Of a DNA stretch of 29,988 nt, positions 6,407-15,374 are shown piece after piece. This DNA comes from Nitriliruptoraceae bacterium. Lineage in GTDB: Bacteria > Actinomycetota > Nitriliruptoria > Nitriliruptorales > Nitriliruptoraceae. The stretch spans positions 1-29,988 of the forward strand of contig SKTG01000463.1 of the NCBI GenBank assembly GCA_007118045.1, read 5' to 3'. Below the pieces are notes generated by a model. That model ran no database searches and was not told where the DNA came from. It saw nothing but the letters and a program-made list of their open reading frames with translations. The translations under genes were made by a program, and so were the position numbers. How positions within the stretch are numbered: position 1 is the first letter of the stretch; each line of letters begins with the position of its first letter.

Positions 6407-7825
6407 TCAGGCGATCCGTTCGACGAACCGGGCCAGTTGCTTGAGGTTGCGGACCTCCACCATGTCGGCGGTGAACCGTCCGTAGCTGGCCGCGATCGAG
6501 TCGCCGGTGTCCCAGAACTGCACGGGTTCCGGGTTCAGCCAGTAGACGTGTCGAGCGCGCTTCTGCAGGTCCTGGAGCACCCAGGTGTTGGCCTGGCGGT
6601 AGTTGTTGCGGGCATCGCCCAGCACGAGGACCGTCGCACGGGGGGTGACGTCGCGTGCGTGCTCGGCGTGGAAGCGCTCCAGGGAGTGCCCGTAGTCCGA
6701 GTGCCCGTCGAGCCAGACCAGCTCGGCCTCGGACATCATGCGGCGCATGGCCTCCGAGGCGTCGCTCTCCTCGAACAGCGCCGTCACCTCGTCGACGGTG
6801 TCGATGAACGCGAACGAGCGCACCTTGGAGAACTGCTCCTGGAGCGCGTGCACGAGCATCAGTGTGAAACGAGCGAACGAGGCCACGGACCCCGAGACGT
6901 CGCAGATCACGAACAGTTCGGGCTTGTGTGGCCGGCGCGGTCGGAACGAGGGATCGAACGGGACCCCGCCGGTGGACAACGACCGCCGCACGGTCCGCCG
7001 GACGTCGAGGCGTCCGTCCCGACCGTTGCGGCGCTTGACGGCGACACGGGTGGCCAGCTTGCGGGCGATGGGTCGGATCTGTGCCCGCAGCTGCGCGTGG
7101 TCCTGCGGCGACAGGTGGAAGAAGTCGAGCTCCTCCACCGGTGGACGCGTCATGCGGTCCGCCACCTGATCCACGCCGCGTTGGGCCGCGGCCCGGCGAC
7201 GGATCTCCGCCTCGACCTCCTCCCGGAAGGCTCGCAGGCGGGCCTCGAACTCGTCCCGGTACAAGCGCTGCTCGAGCGCGGTCAGCTCGCCGTCCGAGTC
7301 GTCCTGCGCCCGGGCGAGCAGGTCCGCCAGCAGCTGTTGGAGGTCGACCGCGCGGAACACGCGGTACTGGAAGTACGAGGTCCCGCCGTCACGCCCCTCG
7401 ACCCGGCCGAACTCCTGCACGGCCGTGCGCGCCATCCGCCGGATCGCCTCGTCCTCGCCACCCATGAGGGTCTCGACGAGGTCGGCGATGTACTCGTCCT
7501 GCTCGAGCTCCTCGGGGGGGCGGTCGGTCACGTCGGGCGTGTCGTCGGCCGCGGCACCGCGCGCCGGGAAGTACAGCTCGAACAGATCGTCGAAGGCCCG
7601 CCGATGCGTCCGCGAGGTGATCATCACCGCGGCCAGTGCCTCGCGGAGCTGTTCGCGCTCCAGCAGCTCCAGGTGTGGCAACGTGCGGAAGGCGTCGATC
7701 GCCTCGGACTGCGTGGTGCCGAGACCGGCCCGGCGGAGCGCGGCGACGAAGTCGAGGACGCGCTGGAGCACTCCGCCGAGGCTCGGGGCGTCCTCGGCCG
7801 ACGGGTGCGACGGATGCTCGGACAT
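6407..7825 (-). CDS. CoxE-type von Willebrand factor A domain protein
   Basis: A 472-residue protein of the CoxE-like VWA family. The N-terminal 250 residues are mostly charged and helical. The family block DVRRTVRRSLSTGGVPFDPSF near 275-294 leads into the VWA domain, whose metal-ion-dependent adhesion site DVSGS is at 309-313. Such proteins partner with MoxR AAA+ ATPases; in CO dehydrogenase clusters CoxD and CoxE mature the molybdenum-copper centre, elsewhere the pair serves other metallo- or membrane complexes. ATG 7825 is preceded by GAGGAG six bases upstream; the frame stays open further upstream without family similarity. It follows the propeller-like gene and the MoxR gene on the same strand, suggesting one operon. 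No signal peptide or membrane segment is seen. Confidence 0.88.
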   Translation of the reverse strand: MSEHPSHPSAEDAPSLGGVLQRVLDFVAALRRAGLGTTQSEAIDAFRTLPHLELLEREQLREALAAVMITSRTHRRAFDDLFELYFPARGAAADDTPDVTDRPPEELEQDEYIADLVETLMGGEDEAIRRMARTAVQEFGRVEGRDGGTSYFQYRVFRAVDLQQLLADLLARAQDDSDGELTALEQRLYRDEFEARLRAFREEVEAEIRRRAAAQRGVDQVADRMTRPPVEELDFFHLSPQDHAQLRAQIRPIARKLATRVAVKRRNGRDGRLDVRRTVRRSLSTGGVPFDPSFRPRRPHKPELFVICDVSGSVASFARFTLMLVHALQEQFSKVRSFAFIDTVDEVTALFEESDASEAMRRMMSEAELVWLDGHSDYGHSLERFHAEHARDVTPRATVLVLGDARNNYRQANTWVLQDLQKRARHVYWLNPEPVQFWDTGDSIAASYGRFTADMVEVRNLKQLARFVERIA

Positions 7826-7874
7826 GCTGCTCCTCGCGGTGGCCGGAAGGTACCCGGCGGGGATGGCCCGCCGG

Positions 7875-9317
7875 TCAGCCGGCGAACGTGACGGCCAGCG
7901 CACCGGGGCCGCCGTCCGGGTCGCCGAACAGCACGGTGAGCCGGTCGTCGTGCGCGAGGGCATCGAGTCCGCGGAGCGGGCTGCTCGACGCCTCCGTGCC
8001 CTCGCGGGCCACGTGCAGGACCGAGCCGTCGGCTGCGGCCACGACGCCGCCCCGGTGCGCCGCGAGCCGGGCGCGTTCCCCATCCGTCTGCGCTCGCGGT
8101 CGACGCCCGTCGGTGTCGACCACCGCCACCTCCACCCCCTCGCCGGCGTCGTGCACGGCCAGCCAGGTCCTGGGACCCTCCAGCAGGACGTCACGCAGCG
8201 TCTCGTCGGCGCCGAGCGAGAGGCTCCAGCGGACATCGCCGTCCTCGACGTCGAGCCCGATCAGCCGCTCCCCGATCGCCCCCGCTCCGGTCGGCTCCTC
8301 CCCCTCCACGGCCCGCAGGGCAACCACGGCCAGCTCCTCGCCCACCGCCCGGACCTCGACCGCCTGCGGGACCTGATCGTCCACCACCTCGGACAACGCG
8401 TCGCGGTCGAGCTGCCACCGTGGCTCGCCGGTGCTTCGGGACAGCGCGGTCACCACCTGGGCTTCGACGATCTCGTCGAAGCCCTCGGTCGGGGCCGGCT
8501 CCTCGTCCGGATCGGTCCGGAAGCCCGTCACGACGACGTCGGCGCCGAGCCCCGCGGTCAGCCGCTCGCCCAGCAGGCCCGCCGATCCGGGACCGAGCGC
8601 CAGCCGCGTCGCCCAGACCCGGCCCTGCTCCGGATCGCGGAGCTCGAGGTCGGGATCGCCACCGTCCTCGTCGATGCGCAGGACCAGCAGCTGCCCGTCC
8701 CCTGCGTCGAGGTGGAAGGCCAGGGGCGTGCCGACCGTCGCCGTGTCCTGACAGGTCTGCCCGGCGAGCAGGTCCTCCGCGGCCGTGGTCTCGCCGACCG
8801 CGAGCGGCTGCAGCGCGTCGACCTGTCCGGTCAGCTCGTTCTCGACGAGGAGACCGAACAGCGCGTCCCCGCCGCCGACGACCCGTCCCTCGTCCACGTC
8901 GACGGATGCGAGCGCGTCGCTTCCGGTCCCGTCGAGCAGGGTGGTCGTCTGCCCGGTCGCGGCGATGCCGGCGTCGGTCGCGGCCAGGTCCGTCGCTCCG
9001 GTGACGTCGGCGACCCCGGTCACCGCGCCGAGGTCGCCGGCCAGCGTGGTGACCGCCTCCTCCGTCGCGGTCCGCGCCGCCTGGTCGAGGCCCGGGAACG
9101 TCTCGTCGAGCGTGGAGGCGACGTCGGTGCCCGCCGAACCGGCCTCGACCGGCTGCGGATCGATCGCGGCGCAGGGCGAGGTCGCGAACAGCGCCGAGCT
9201 GACGGCTCCGACGAGGATCAGGGCGACCATCGCCACGGCACCGATGACCAGCGTGCGCCGGTCGGCCGACATGGGGTCCTCGACGCGTCGGCTCGTCGGC
9301 GCATCCACGCCGTTCAC
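7875..9317 (-). CDS. membrane-anchored PQQ/beta-propeller-like protein of unknown function
   Basis: About 480 residues. One hydrophobic segment (about residues 22-45) near the N-terminus is preceded by Arg residues, predicting a cytoplasmic N-terminus and a large exported domain. That domain is acidic and rich in short beta-repeat phrases such as TGEPRWQLDRD, DVEDGDVRWSLSL, GPRTWLAVHD and GVVAAADGSVLHV, resembling PQQ-type propeller blades. I do not recognise a named family. Two Cys (in SPCAAI and GQTCQD) could form a disulfide. GTG at 9317 is chosen because GGAGG lies seven bases upstream; ATG 9341 has no ribosome-binding site, and ATG 9272 is a weaker alternative. It sits between the MoxR ATPase and the CoxE-type VWA gene, so a sensing or scaffold role for that pair is a reasonable inference only. 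Confidence 0.75.
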   Translation of the reverse strand: MNGVDAPTSRRVEDPMSADRRTLVIGAVAMVALILVGAVSSALFATSPCAAIDPQPVEAGSAGTDVASTLDETFPGLDQAARTATEEAVTTLAGDLGAVTGVADVTGATDLAATDAGIAATGQTTTLLDGTGSDALASVDVDEGRVVGGGDALFGLLVENELTGQVDALQPLAVGETTAAEDLLAGQTCQDTATVGTPLAFHLDAGDGQLLVLRIDEDGGDPDLELRDPEQGRVWATRLALGPGSAGLLGERLTAGLGADVVVTGFRTDPDEEPAPTEGFDEIVEAQVVTALSRSTGEPRWQLDRDALSEVVDDQVPQAVEVRAVGEELAVVALRAVEGEEPTGAGAIGERLIGLDVEDGDVRWSLSLGADETLRDVLLEGPRTWLAVHDAGEGVEVAVVDTDGRRPRAQTDGERARLAAHRGGVVAAADGSVLHVAREGTEASSSPLRGLDALAHDDRLTVLFGDPDGGPGALAVTFAG

Positions 9318-9362
9318 GACCTCACCTCCGTCGCCGGACATCCGCTCGCTACGGGCGGGTCG

Positions 9363-10295
<933 letters not shown>

Positions 10296-10329
10296 GGCGA
10301 CTCCAGGCGACGATGGCAGCGTCCCCGCG

Positions 10330-10356
10330 AGGCTACGGCACCTCGTCGCGGGTCAA
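10330..10356 (-). promoter_or_regulatory. candidate promoter of the MoxR operon
   Basis: Read on the minus strand: -35 TTGACC (10356-10351), 15-base spacer, -10 TAGCCT (10335-10330). The predicted start lies near 10322, giving a leader of about 27 bases. The spacer is short, which lowers confidence. Confidence 0.45.
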
Positions 10357-10400
10357 CGAACCGGCGCCCTGGCACGCGACGGGGACCCCGGGCGGAACCG

Positions 10401-10421
10401 GTCCCCCGACCACGGGGGGAC
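10401..10421 (-). terminator. hairpin after the alpha/beta hydrolase gene
   Basis: GTCCCCC (10401-10407), 7-base loop, GGGGGAC (10415-10421): a perfect 7-bp G/C stem starting ten bases past the hydrolase stop codon on the minus strand. It separates that gene from the MoxR promoter. No T-tract. Confidence 0.5.
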
Positions 10422-10430
10422 GACGGCTAT

Positions 10431-11348
10431 TCAGTCCTCCACCGACCGCCAGAGGTGCCCGACGATCGCTCCCGCGACGGTCGGCAGCACCGGCAGCGGC
10501 AGGTCGTGGCCGATGCGCTCGAGGAGCAGCAGCTGCGCACCCGGGATCGCCGCCGCCGTCGCGACACCGCCGGACACGTCGACGAGGGTGTCCTGGTCGC
10601 CGTGCATCACCAGCGTCGGCGCGGTCACCGTGCGGAGCAACGGGGTGCGGTCCCCGTCCGCGAGGATCGCGAGCAGCTGGCGGGTGGTGCCGGCGGGACG
10701 GTGGGAGCGGTCGTGCGCGGCGGTGAGGCGGGCACGGACCCGCTCCTCGTCGAACAGGTCCGGGCTCCCGGTGACACGAGCACGGGCGACGCCGGCCTCG
10801 ATGACCTCCTCGCGGGTCTCCGGGACCGGCGCGGCGAGCGCCGCCAACGCCTCCGGCCAGGGCCGCCCCACGCCCTCGGCTCCCGTCGTGGACTGCAACG
10901 ACACGAGGCTCGCGACGCGCTCGGGTGAGCTCGCCGCCAGCCGCTGCGCGATCATGCCGCCCATCGAACGTCCGACGACGTGCGCATGCGCCACCTCGAG
11001 GTGGTCGAGCACGGCCACGGCGTCGGCGGCCATGTCCGCCAGCGTGTAGGGCACCGCGAAGGGCTCGCGTGCGAGCCAGCGCTGAAGGTCCTCGACCTCG
11101 CCGGGCCGGTCGTCGAGCAGCGTGGACGCGCCGGCGTCGCGCTGGTCGTAGCTGACGACCCGTAGGCCCGACGCACGGAGGGCCTCCACGAGCTCGAGCG
11201 GCCAGTCGATGCGTTGCGAGCCCAGCCCGGACACGAGCAGCACGGTGGGTGGCACCGCGGCCGTCGCCACGAACGGCGGCGCGACCTCGACGTCGAGCTC
11301 CACCTCACCCGCGTCGACGCGGTGGTGGTGGACGTTGGCGGGGCTCAC
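10431..11348 (-). CDS. alpha/beta hydrolase
   Basis: A 305-residue alpha/beta-fold hydrolase. The nucleophile elbow GRSMG has Ser128; the acid is probably Asp253 (MHGDQDTLV) and the base His281 (RIGHDLP). The oxyanion region is in LLVSGLGSQR (37-46), and YDQRDAGAS (68-75) is the usual post-beta-4 phrase of esterase or lactonase-like members. Substrate cannot be told. GTG 11348 is preceded by GAGGTGA about seven bases upstream; the ATG at 11423 would add 25 unconserved residues. No signal peptide. The gene is divergent from the quinone oxidoreductase gene across a 161-base gap in which no convincing promoter pair was found. Confidence 0.88.
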   Translation of the reverse strand: MSPANVHHHRVDAGEVELDVEVAPPFVATAAVPPTVLLVSGLGSQRIDWPLELVEALRASGLRVVSYDQRDAGASTLLDDRPGEVEDLQRWLAREPFAVPYTLADMAADAVAVLDHLEVAHAHVVGRSMGGMIAQRLAASSPERVASLVSLQSTTGAEGVGRPWPEALAALAAPVPETREEVIEAGVARARVTGSPDLFDEERVRARLTAAHDRSHRPAGTTRQLLAILADGDRTPLLRTVTAPTLVMHGDQDTLVDVSGGVATAAAIPGAQLLLLERIGHDLPLPVLPTVAGAIVGHLWRSVED

Positions 11349-11509
11349 CTGGCGGTCACCTCGGAGCCGTTCGTGAGGTGGGACGGGACGGGGCTCGCCC
11401 GGGACGCTACGACGCGGGACCACGGCCGAGACGAGCGTGGACGCTAGTCCGGGTGGCGGGCGGACTACGGTCGCGGGGGCACGAGCGACGTCGAGCAGGA
11501 GATGGTCCG

Positions 11510-12478
11510 ATGCGAGCGATCCGTTTCGAGGAGCCCGGCGACGCGGACGTCCTCACCCTTGCCGAGCTGGAGACCCCGGAACCCGACCCGGACGAGGTGC
11601 TGGTCGAGGTCGCCGCCGCCGGGGTCAACTTCATCGACACCTACCACCGGTCGGGGCTGTACCCGATGTCGTTGCCGAGCGGCATCGGGCTCGAGGGCGC
11701 CGGCGAGGTGGTCGCCGTCGGCGACGAGGTGACCGACCGCCGGCCCGGCGACCGGGTCGCCTGGAGCGACGCGCTCGGCTCCTACGCCACGCACCTGACG
11801 GTCCCCGCCGAGCGCACCGTGCTCCTGCCCGACGGGATCGACGCCGCCAGCGGCGCGGCGACCATGCTCCAGGGCATGACCGCCCACTACCTCAGCCACT
11901 CCACCTTCCAGCTCGACCGCGGGCACACGGCCCTGGTCTACGCCGCCGCGGGTGGCGTCGGGCGCCTCCTCGTGCAGCTCGCGAAGCGACGCGGCGCGAG
12001 GGTGCTGGCCTGCACCTCCACGGAGGAGAAGGCCGAGCACGTCAGGGCGCTCGGCGCCGACGAGATCGTGTTCTACCGCGACGAGGACGTGGCGGCCCGC
12101 GCCCACGAGCTGACCGACGGCACGGGCGTGGACGTGGTCTACGACTCGGTCGGGCAGGCCACCTTCGAGTCGTCGTTGGCCAGCCTGCGGCCCCGCGGGC
12201 TCATGGTGCTCTACGGGGCCTCGTCCGGACCGGTGCCACCCACCGACCCGCAGGTGCTCGCGAGGAACGGCTCGCTGTACCTGACCAGGCCGACGCTCGG
12301 GCACTACACCGCCACCAGCGACGAGCTCGCCTGGCGGGCGGGTGCCCTCTTCGAGCTGCAGCTCGCCGGACAGCTGGAGCTGGCGATCCACGCCCGCTAC
12401 CCGCTGGCCGAGGCCGCCCAGGCGCACCGCGACCTCGAGTCCGGCACCACCTCGGGCAAGCTGCTGCTCGAGCCGTGA
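11510..12478 (+). CDS. NADPH:quinone oxidoreductase (zeta-crystallin type)
   Basis: A 322-residue zinc-independent medium-chain dehydrogenase. The N-terminal GroES-like half carries AAGVNFIDTYHRSGLYP (36-52). The Rossmann half has AAAGGVG at 145-151, then STEEKAEHVRALGAD, the usual NADPH-site region. No structural-zinc Cys cluster is present. It reduces quinones or related enones with NADPH; the true substrate is unknown. ATG 11510 is preceded by GGAG at 11498-11501. The stop codon overlaps the GTG of the next gene (YbaK family) by three bases, so those two are translationally coupled. A second, different quinone oxidoreductase lies at 13126. Confidence 0.92.
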   Translation: MRAIRFEEPGDADVLTLAELETPEPDPDEVLVEVAAAGVNFIDTYHRSGLYPMSLPSGIGLEGAGEVVAVGDEVTDRRPGDRVAWSDALGSYATHLTVPAERTVLLPDGIDAASGAATMLQGMTAHYLSHSTFQLDRGHTALVYAAAGGVGRLLVQLAKRRGARVLACTSTEEKAEHVRALGADEIVFYRDEDVAARAHELTDGTGVDVVYDSVGQATFESSLASLRPRGLMVLYGASSGPVPPTDPQVLARNGSLYLTRPTLGHYTATSDELAWRAGALFELQLAGQLELAIHARYPLAEAAQAHRDLESGTTSGKLLLEP

Positions 12479-12975
12479 CCGAGCACCCTCGGCCCCACCG
12501 GCCGACCGGAGCCGACGTCCCCGACACGCCGGCCACGCGCGCGATCGCCGCCGCCGGGATCGCCCACGAGGTGCGGGTCATCGAACGACCCCGCGACCTC
12601 GAGGACGCCGCCGCGCGTCTGGGGGTCACGCCCGACCGGCTCTGCAAGACGCTGGTCATCCGTCGGGCGGAGGGCGAGCACCTGCTGGTGGTGCTCCCGG
12701 GATCGCGACAGCTCGACTGGCCCCGGCTGCGCGCCCACCTCGGCGTCTCGCGGCTCTCCCTGCCCGATGCGGAGGCCGCCAAGGCGGCCACCGGGTACGA
12801 GCGAGGCACGATCACGCCGTTCGGTGCTCCGCCGACGCTGCCCGTGATCGTCGACGCGAGCGTGGCCGGTGCCGGGACCCTCACGGTCGGCGGCGGGGCG
12901 CACGGCGTCTCGCTCCGCCTCGACGCCGACGACCTGATCGCCGCGACCGGCGCCGAGGTGGCCGCCATCACGTGA
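12475..12975 (+). CDS. YbaK/EbsC aminoacyl-tRNA deacylase
   Basis: A 166-residue YbaK/EbsC-family protein, which hydrolyses mischarged tRNA such as Cys-tRNA(Pro). Family signs: LCKTLVIR with conserved Lys58, LLVVLPGSRQLDWPRLRAHLG, ATGYERGTITPFG (105-117), and LPVIVDASV before a Gly-rich turn. The GTG at 12475-12477 overlaps the stop of the upstream oxidoreductase (GTGA arrangement). The first 18 residues are Pro-rich and not part of the fold. A strong hairpin follows the stop, suggesting the two-gene unit ends here. Confidence 0.9.
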   Translation: MTEHPRPHRPTGADVPDTPATRAIAAAGIAHEVRVIERPRDLEDAAARLGVTPDRLCKTLVIRRAEGEHLLVVLPGSRQLDWPRLRAHLGVSRLSLPDAEAAKAATGYERGTITPFGAPPTLPVIVDASVAGAGTLTVGGGAHGVSLRLDADDLIAATGAEVAAIT

Positions 12976-12982
12976 CCGGTGA

Positions 12983-13023
12983 CCGGCCGGCCGGGGCCCC
13001 TCGGGGAGGGGCCGGTCGGCCGG
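12983..13023 (+). terminator. strong hairpin after the oxidoreductase-YbaK unit
   Basis: Outer stem CCGGCCGGCC (12983-12992) with GGTCGGCCGG (13014-13023), ten pairs including one G-T; a GG bulge; inner stem GGCCCCT / AGGGGCC (12995-13001 with 13007-13013), loop CGGGG. It begins eight bases after the stop codon. There is no T-tract, as with the other hairpins in this window. Confidence 0.65.
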
Positions 13024-13125
13024 GGGTGGGTCCCCGCGAGGACGTAGTCTCCCTCGTTCCCGAACGGCCGCGGTGGTCAGCTCCCACTCCCCGATGACCC
13101 TCACGGCCCCGACGAGGAGTCTCCC

Positions 13126-14082
13126 GTGCGCGCCATCCGTATCACCGAGTTCGGCGGCCCCGAGGTGCTGAAGCTGGTCGACGACCAGCCCGACCCGGAG
13201 CCCGAGGCCGGCACCGACGTGCTGGAGATCTCCAGCGCCGGCGTGAACTACGCCGACACGCACCAGGCCGAGGACACGTACCTGGCTCGCAGCGAGCTGC
13301 CGATGGTGCCCGGCGCCGAGGCGGTCGGCACGCTGTCGGACGGTCGGCGGGTCGTCGCGCTGCTCGCCGGCGGCGGCTACGCCGAGCGGGCCCAGGTCGC
13401 GCAGTCGCTGACCTTCGACGTCCCGGACGCGGTGGAGGACGGTCAAGCGCTGGCGCTCGTCCTTCAGGGCACGACCGCTTGGCATCTCCTGCGCACCTCC
13501 GCACAGCTGCGCGAGGGCGAATCGGTGGTCGTGCACGCCGCGGCGGGCGGTGTCGGGACCCTCGCGGTCCAGCTCGCCAAGCGGTGGGGCGCCGGCACCG
13601 TGATCGCTGCAGCGTCGACCGAGGAGAAGCGTCGGCTCGCCAGTGACCTGGGGGCCGACGTCACGATCGACTCGCGTGCCGACGACCTCAAGGGGGCGAT
13701 CGAGGACGCGAACGGCGGCAAGGTCGACGTCGTGCTGGAGATGGCCGGCGGGCGCACCACGGACCAGAGCCTCGCCGCGCTGGCGCCGTTCGGTCGGCTG
13801 GTCGTGTTCGGCATGGCATCTCGCGAGGCACCCACCCCGGTGGACCCGCGTCAGCTGCTCGGACGCTCTCGCGGCATCATCGGGTTCTGGCTCGCCCACT
13901 GCATGCTCGACCCGGCGCGTTACCTGCGGGGACCGATGGAGCAGCTGCTCGAGCTCACGGCGTCCGAGGAGCTGCGACCCGTCGTCGGGGCGAGCTACGG
14001 GCTCTCCGCCGCGGGCCGGGCACACACCGACCTGCGTGCGCGGGACACCGTCGGCAAGCTGGTCCTCGACCCGACCGGCTGA
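13126..14082 (+). CDS. NADPH:quinone oxidoreductase / zinc-independent alcohol dehydrogenase family
   Basis: A 318-residue medium-chain dehydrogenase of the quinone oxidoreductase group. SAGVNYADTHQAED (37-50) marks the catalytic domain, AAAGGVG (138-144) the NADPH site, and STEEKRRLASDLGAD the next strand-helix. The C-terminus ends with the family phrase DTVGKLVLDPTG. GTG 13126 is used because GAGGAG precedes it by about six bases and the family N-terminus MRAIRITEFGGPEVL begins exactly there. It is a paralogue of the gene at 11510 but clearly diverged. It has its own leader, separated from the upstream unit by the 12983 hairpin. Confidence 0.92.
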   Translation: MRAIRITEFGGPEVLKLVDDQPDPEPEAGTDVLEISSAGVNYADTHQAEDTYLARSELPMVPGAEAVGTLSDGRRVVALLAGGGYAERAQVAQSLTFDVPDAVEDGQALALVLQGTTAWHLLRTSAQLREGESVVVHAAAGGVGTLAVQLAKRWGAGTVIAAASTEEKRRLASDLGADVTIDSRADDLKGAIEDANGGKVDVVLEMAGGRTTDQSLAALAPFGRLVVFGMASREAPTPVDPRQLLGRSRGIIGFWLAHCMLDPARYLRGPMEQLLELTASEELRPVVGASYGLSAAGRAHTDLRARDTVGKLVLDPTG

Positions 14083-14117
14083 CCCCCTCCACCGCCCGAC
14101 CCGGCGGCGTCGGCCTC

Positions 14118-14138
14118 CTGCACGGCGACTCCGTGCGG
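14118..14138 (+). terminator. hairpin after the second quinone oxidoreductase
   Basis: CTGCACGG (14118-14125), loop CGACT, CCGTGCGG (14131-14138): eight pairs including one T-G, 35 bases past the stop codon and just before the small membrane protein gene. Confidence 0.4.
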
Positions 14139-14172
14139 GTGGTCGGCGGGCAGCGTCGGCGGGCGTCACCAC

Positions 14173-14178
14173 TACCCT
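14173..14178 (+). promoter_or_regulatory. candidate -10 box of a leaderless gene
   Basis: TACCCT lies seven bases before the ATG at 14186, and no Shine-Dalgarno is present between them. This spacing fits a leaderless transcript. No clear -35 box is visible. Confidence 0.3.
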
Positions 14179-14185
14179 GGCAGCC

Positions 14186-14542
14186 ATGCCTTCCTGGATC
14201 TGGCCCACCACCCTCGCCGTGCTGGCCGTCCTCCTGCTGGTCACGAGCACGCTCGCCATCAGCAACGCACGGGCGGCCGAGGAACTGCGCGAGGAGCGTG
14301 ACGAGCTCGCCGCGGAGGTGTCCGAGCTGCGGGTCGAGCTCGCCGAGGTCGAGGCCGAGCTCGAGGACCAGCGCGACCTGCTCGACCAGCTCCTCGGGGA
14401 AACGCTGGCCGATCGCCTGCGGAGCCTCCTGGAGGATCAGGGCGTGGCGCCGGAGGACATCCCGCAGCTGCCTGAACTCCCCGGGATCTCCGGGTTCGGG
14501 GACCTCGCCGACCTGTTCGGAGGGTTCCTCGGGGACGAGTAG
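14186..14542 (+). CDS. small membrane-anchored coiled-coil protein
   Basis: A 118-residue protein of no family I recognise. One transmembrane helix (about residues 5-25, ending STLAISNARA) is followed by a Glu/Leu/Arg-rich heptad region (about 31-80) predicting a coiled coil. The tail is Pro/Gly-rich and acidic (LPELPGISGFGDLADLFGGFLGDE). The overall plan resembles small envelope or division-associated proteins such as FtsB/DivIC-like ones, but that is only a resemblance of architecture. It starts without a ribosome-binding site. The CoxG-like gene begins 86 bases downstream on the same strand. Confidence 0.7.
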   Translation: MPSWIWPTTLAVLAVLLLVTSTLAISNARAAEELREERDELAAEVSELRVELAEVEAELEDQRDLLDQLLGETLADRLRSLLEDQGVAPEDIPQLPELPGISGFGDLADLFGGFLGDE

Positions 14543-14628
14543 GCGGACCTGCTCTGAGATGGTGGGCCGCCTAGGCTGGCCGGGGGATGCCGGAGACGAC
14601 CGTCACCGAGCGTCCAGGAGGGACGTCG

Positions 14629-15357
14629 ATGGAGTTCACGCACGAGTTCCACGTACCGAGCGACATCGACACCACGTTCGCGACGCTGACCGACCTCGAA
14701 CGGGTGGCTCCCTGCCTGCCCGGTGCGACGCTCGAGGAGGTCGACGGCGACACCTACACCGGTCGCGTGAAGGTCAAGGTCGGGCCCGTGCAGGTGACCT
14801 ACCGGGGCCAGGCCCGCCTGGCCGAGGTCGACCCGGAGTCCAGGACCGGACGGATCGAGGCCTCGGGCCGGGAGACGCGGGGAGCGGGCACCGCCTCGGC
14901 CGACGTCGTCGCCACGCTGACCGACGACGAGGCGGGCACGCGTGTCGAGGTCCTGACCGACCTCAACATCACCGGCAAGCCCGCGCAGTTCGGTCGGGGC
15001 GCGATGGCCGACGTCGGCGAACGGATCATCCAGCAGTTCGCCGACCGGTTGCGCGACCTGCTCGAGACCGGCGAGGCGACCACGGAGATCTCGGGTGTCG
15101 GGACCTCGCCGCAAGACGTGGGAACACCACCGCGCGGCCCGGGAACCTCACCGCAGCTACCGGGAACCTCACTGCAGGGCGTCGGGACCTCACCGCAGGA
15201 CGCGGGCCCGCGTCGCATCGTGCAGGACCCGGACCGCGAGGAGGAGGCGCTCGACCTGCTCGACGTCGCCGGGTCGGCGACGCTCAAGCGGCTGGTCCCG
15301 GTGGTCGCCGGGCTGGCAGCGCTCGTCGCGGCGATCTGGTGGTGGCGGTCGCGCTGA
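14629..15357 (+). CDS. CoxG-like SRPBCC protein with C-terminal membrane anchor
   Basis: A 242-residue protein. Residues 1-148 form a CoxG-type SRPBCC domain: MEFTHEFHVPSDI, then FATLTDLERVAPCLPGATLEEVDGD and VKVKVGPVQVTYRGQARLAEVD, all hallmarks of CO dehydrogenase subunit G proteins. A linker of five 7-residue repeats (157-191) follows, then an acidic segment, and a hydrophobic C-terminal helix (about 219-237, ending IWWWRSR). CoxG anchors CO dehydrogenase to the membrane in some bacteria; here no dehydrogenase gene is nearby, so the partner is unknown. ATG 14629 is preceded by GGAGGG; the upstream ATG 14587 is nine bases after a TAGGCT box and could act as a leaderless start. It converges on the YcgQ-like gene with a 17-base gap. 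Confidence 0.85.
   Translation: MEFTHEFHVPSDIDTTFATLTDLERVAPCLPGATLEEVDGDTYTGRVKVKVGPVQVTYRGQARLAEVDPESRTGRIEASGRETRGAGTASADVVATLTDDEAGTRVEVLTDLNITGKPAQFGRGAMADVGERIIQQFADRLRDLLETGEATTEISGVGTSPQDVGTPPRGPGTSPQLPGTSLQGVGTSPQDAGPRRIVQDPDREEEALDLLDVAGSATLKRLVPVVAGLAALVAAIWWWRSR
15097..15201 (+). repeat. five in-frame 21-bp repeats in the CoxG-like linker
   Basis: Five tandem 21-base units encode VGTSPQD, VGTPPRG, PGTSPQL, PGTSLQG and VGTSPQD. The units share GGGAMC and CACCGC-like cores but have diverged. They form a flexible Pro/Gly/Ser linker between the SRPBCC domain and the membrane helix. Confidence 0.85.
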
Positions 15358-15374
15358 GGACGTCGACGATGTCG

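Noticed and set aside
12976..13125. Search for a small gene in the gap before the second quinone oxidoreductase
   Set aside because: The stretch is filled by the terminator hairpin and the leader; no frame with a start site and plausible product was found.
14587..14628. Earlier ATG of the CoxG-like gene
   Set aside because: The ATG at 14629 has a strong GGAGGG site and begins exactly at the family N-terminus. The earlier start stays possible only as a leaderless form.
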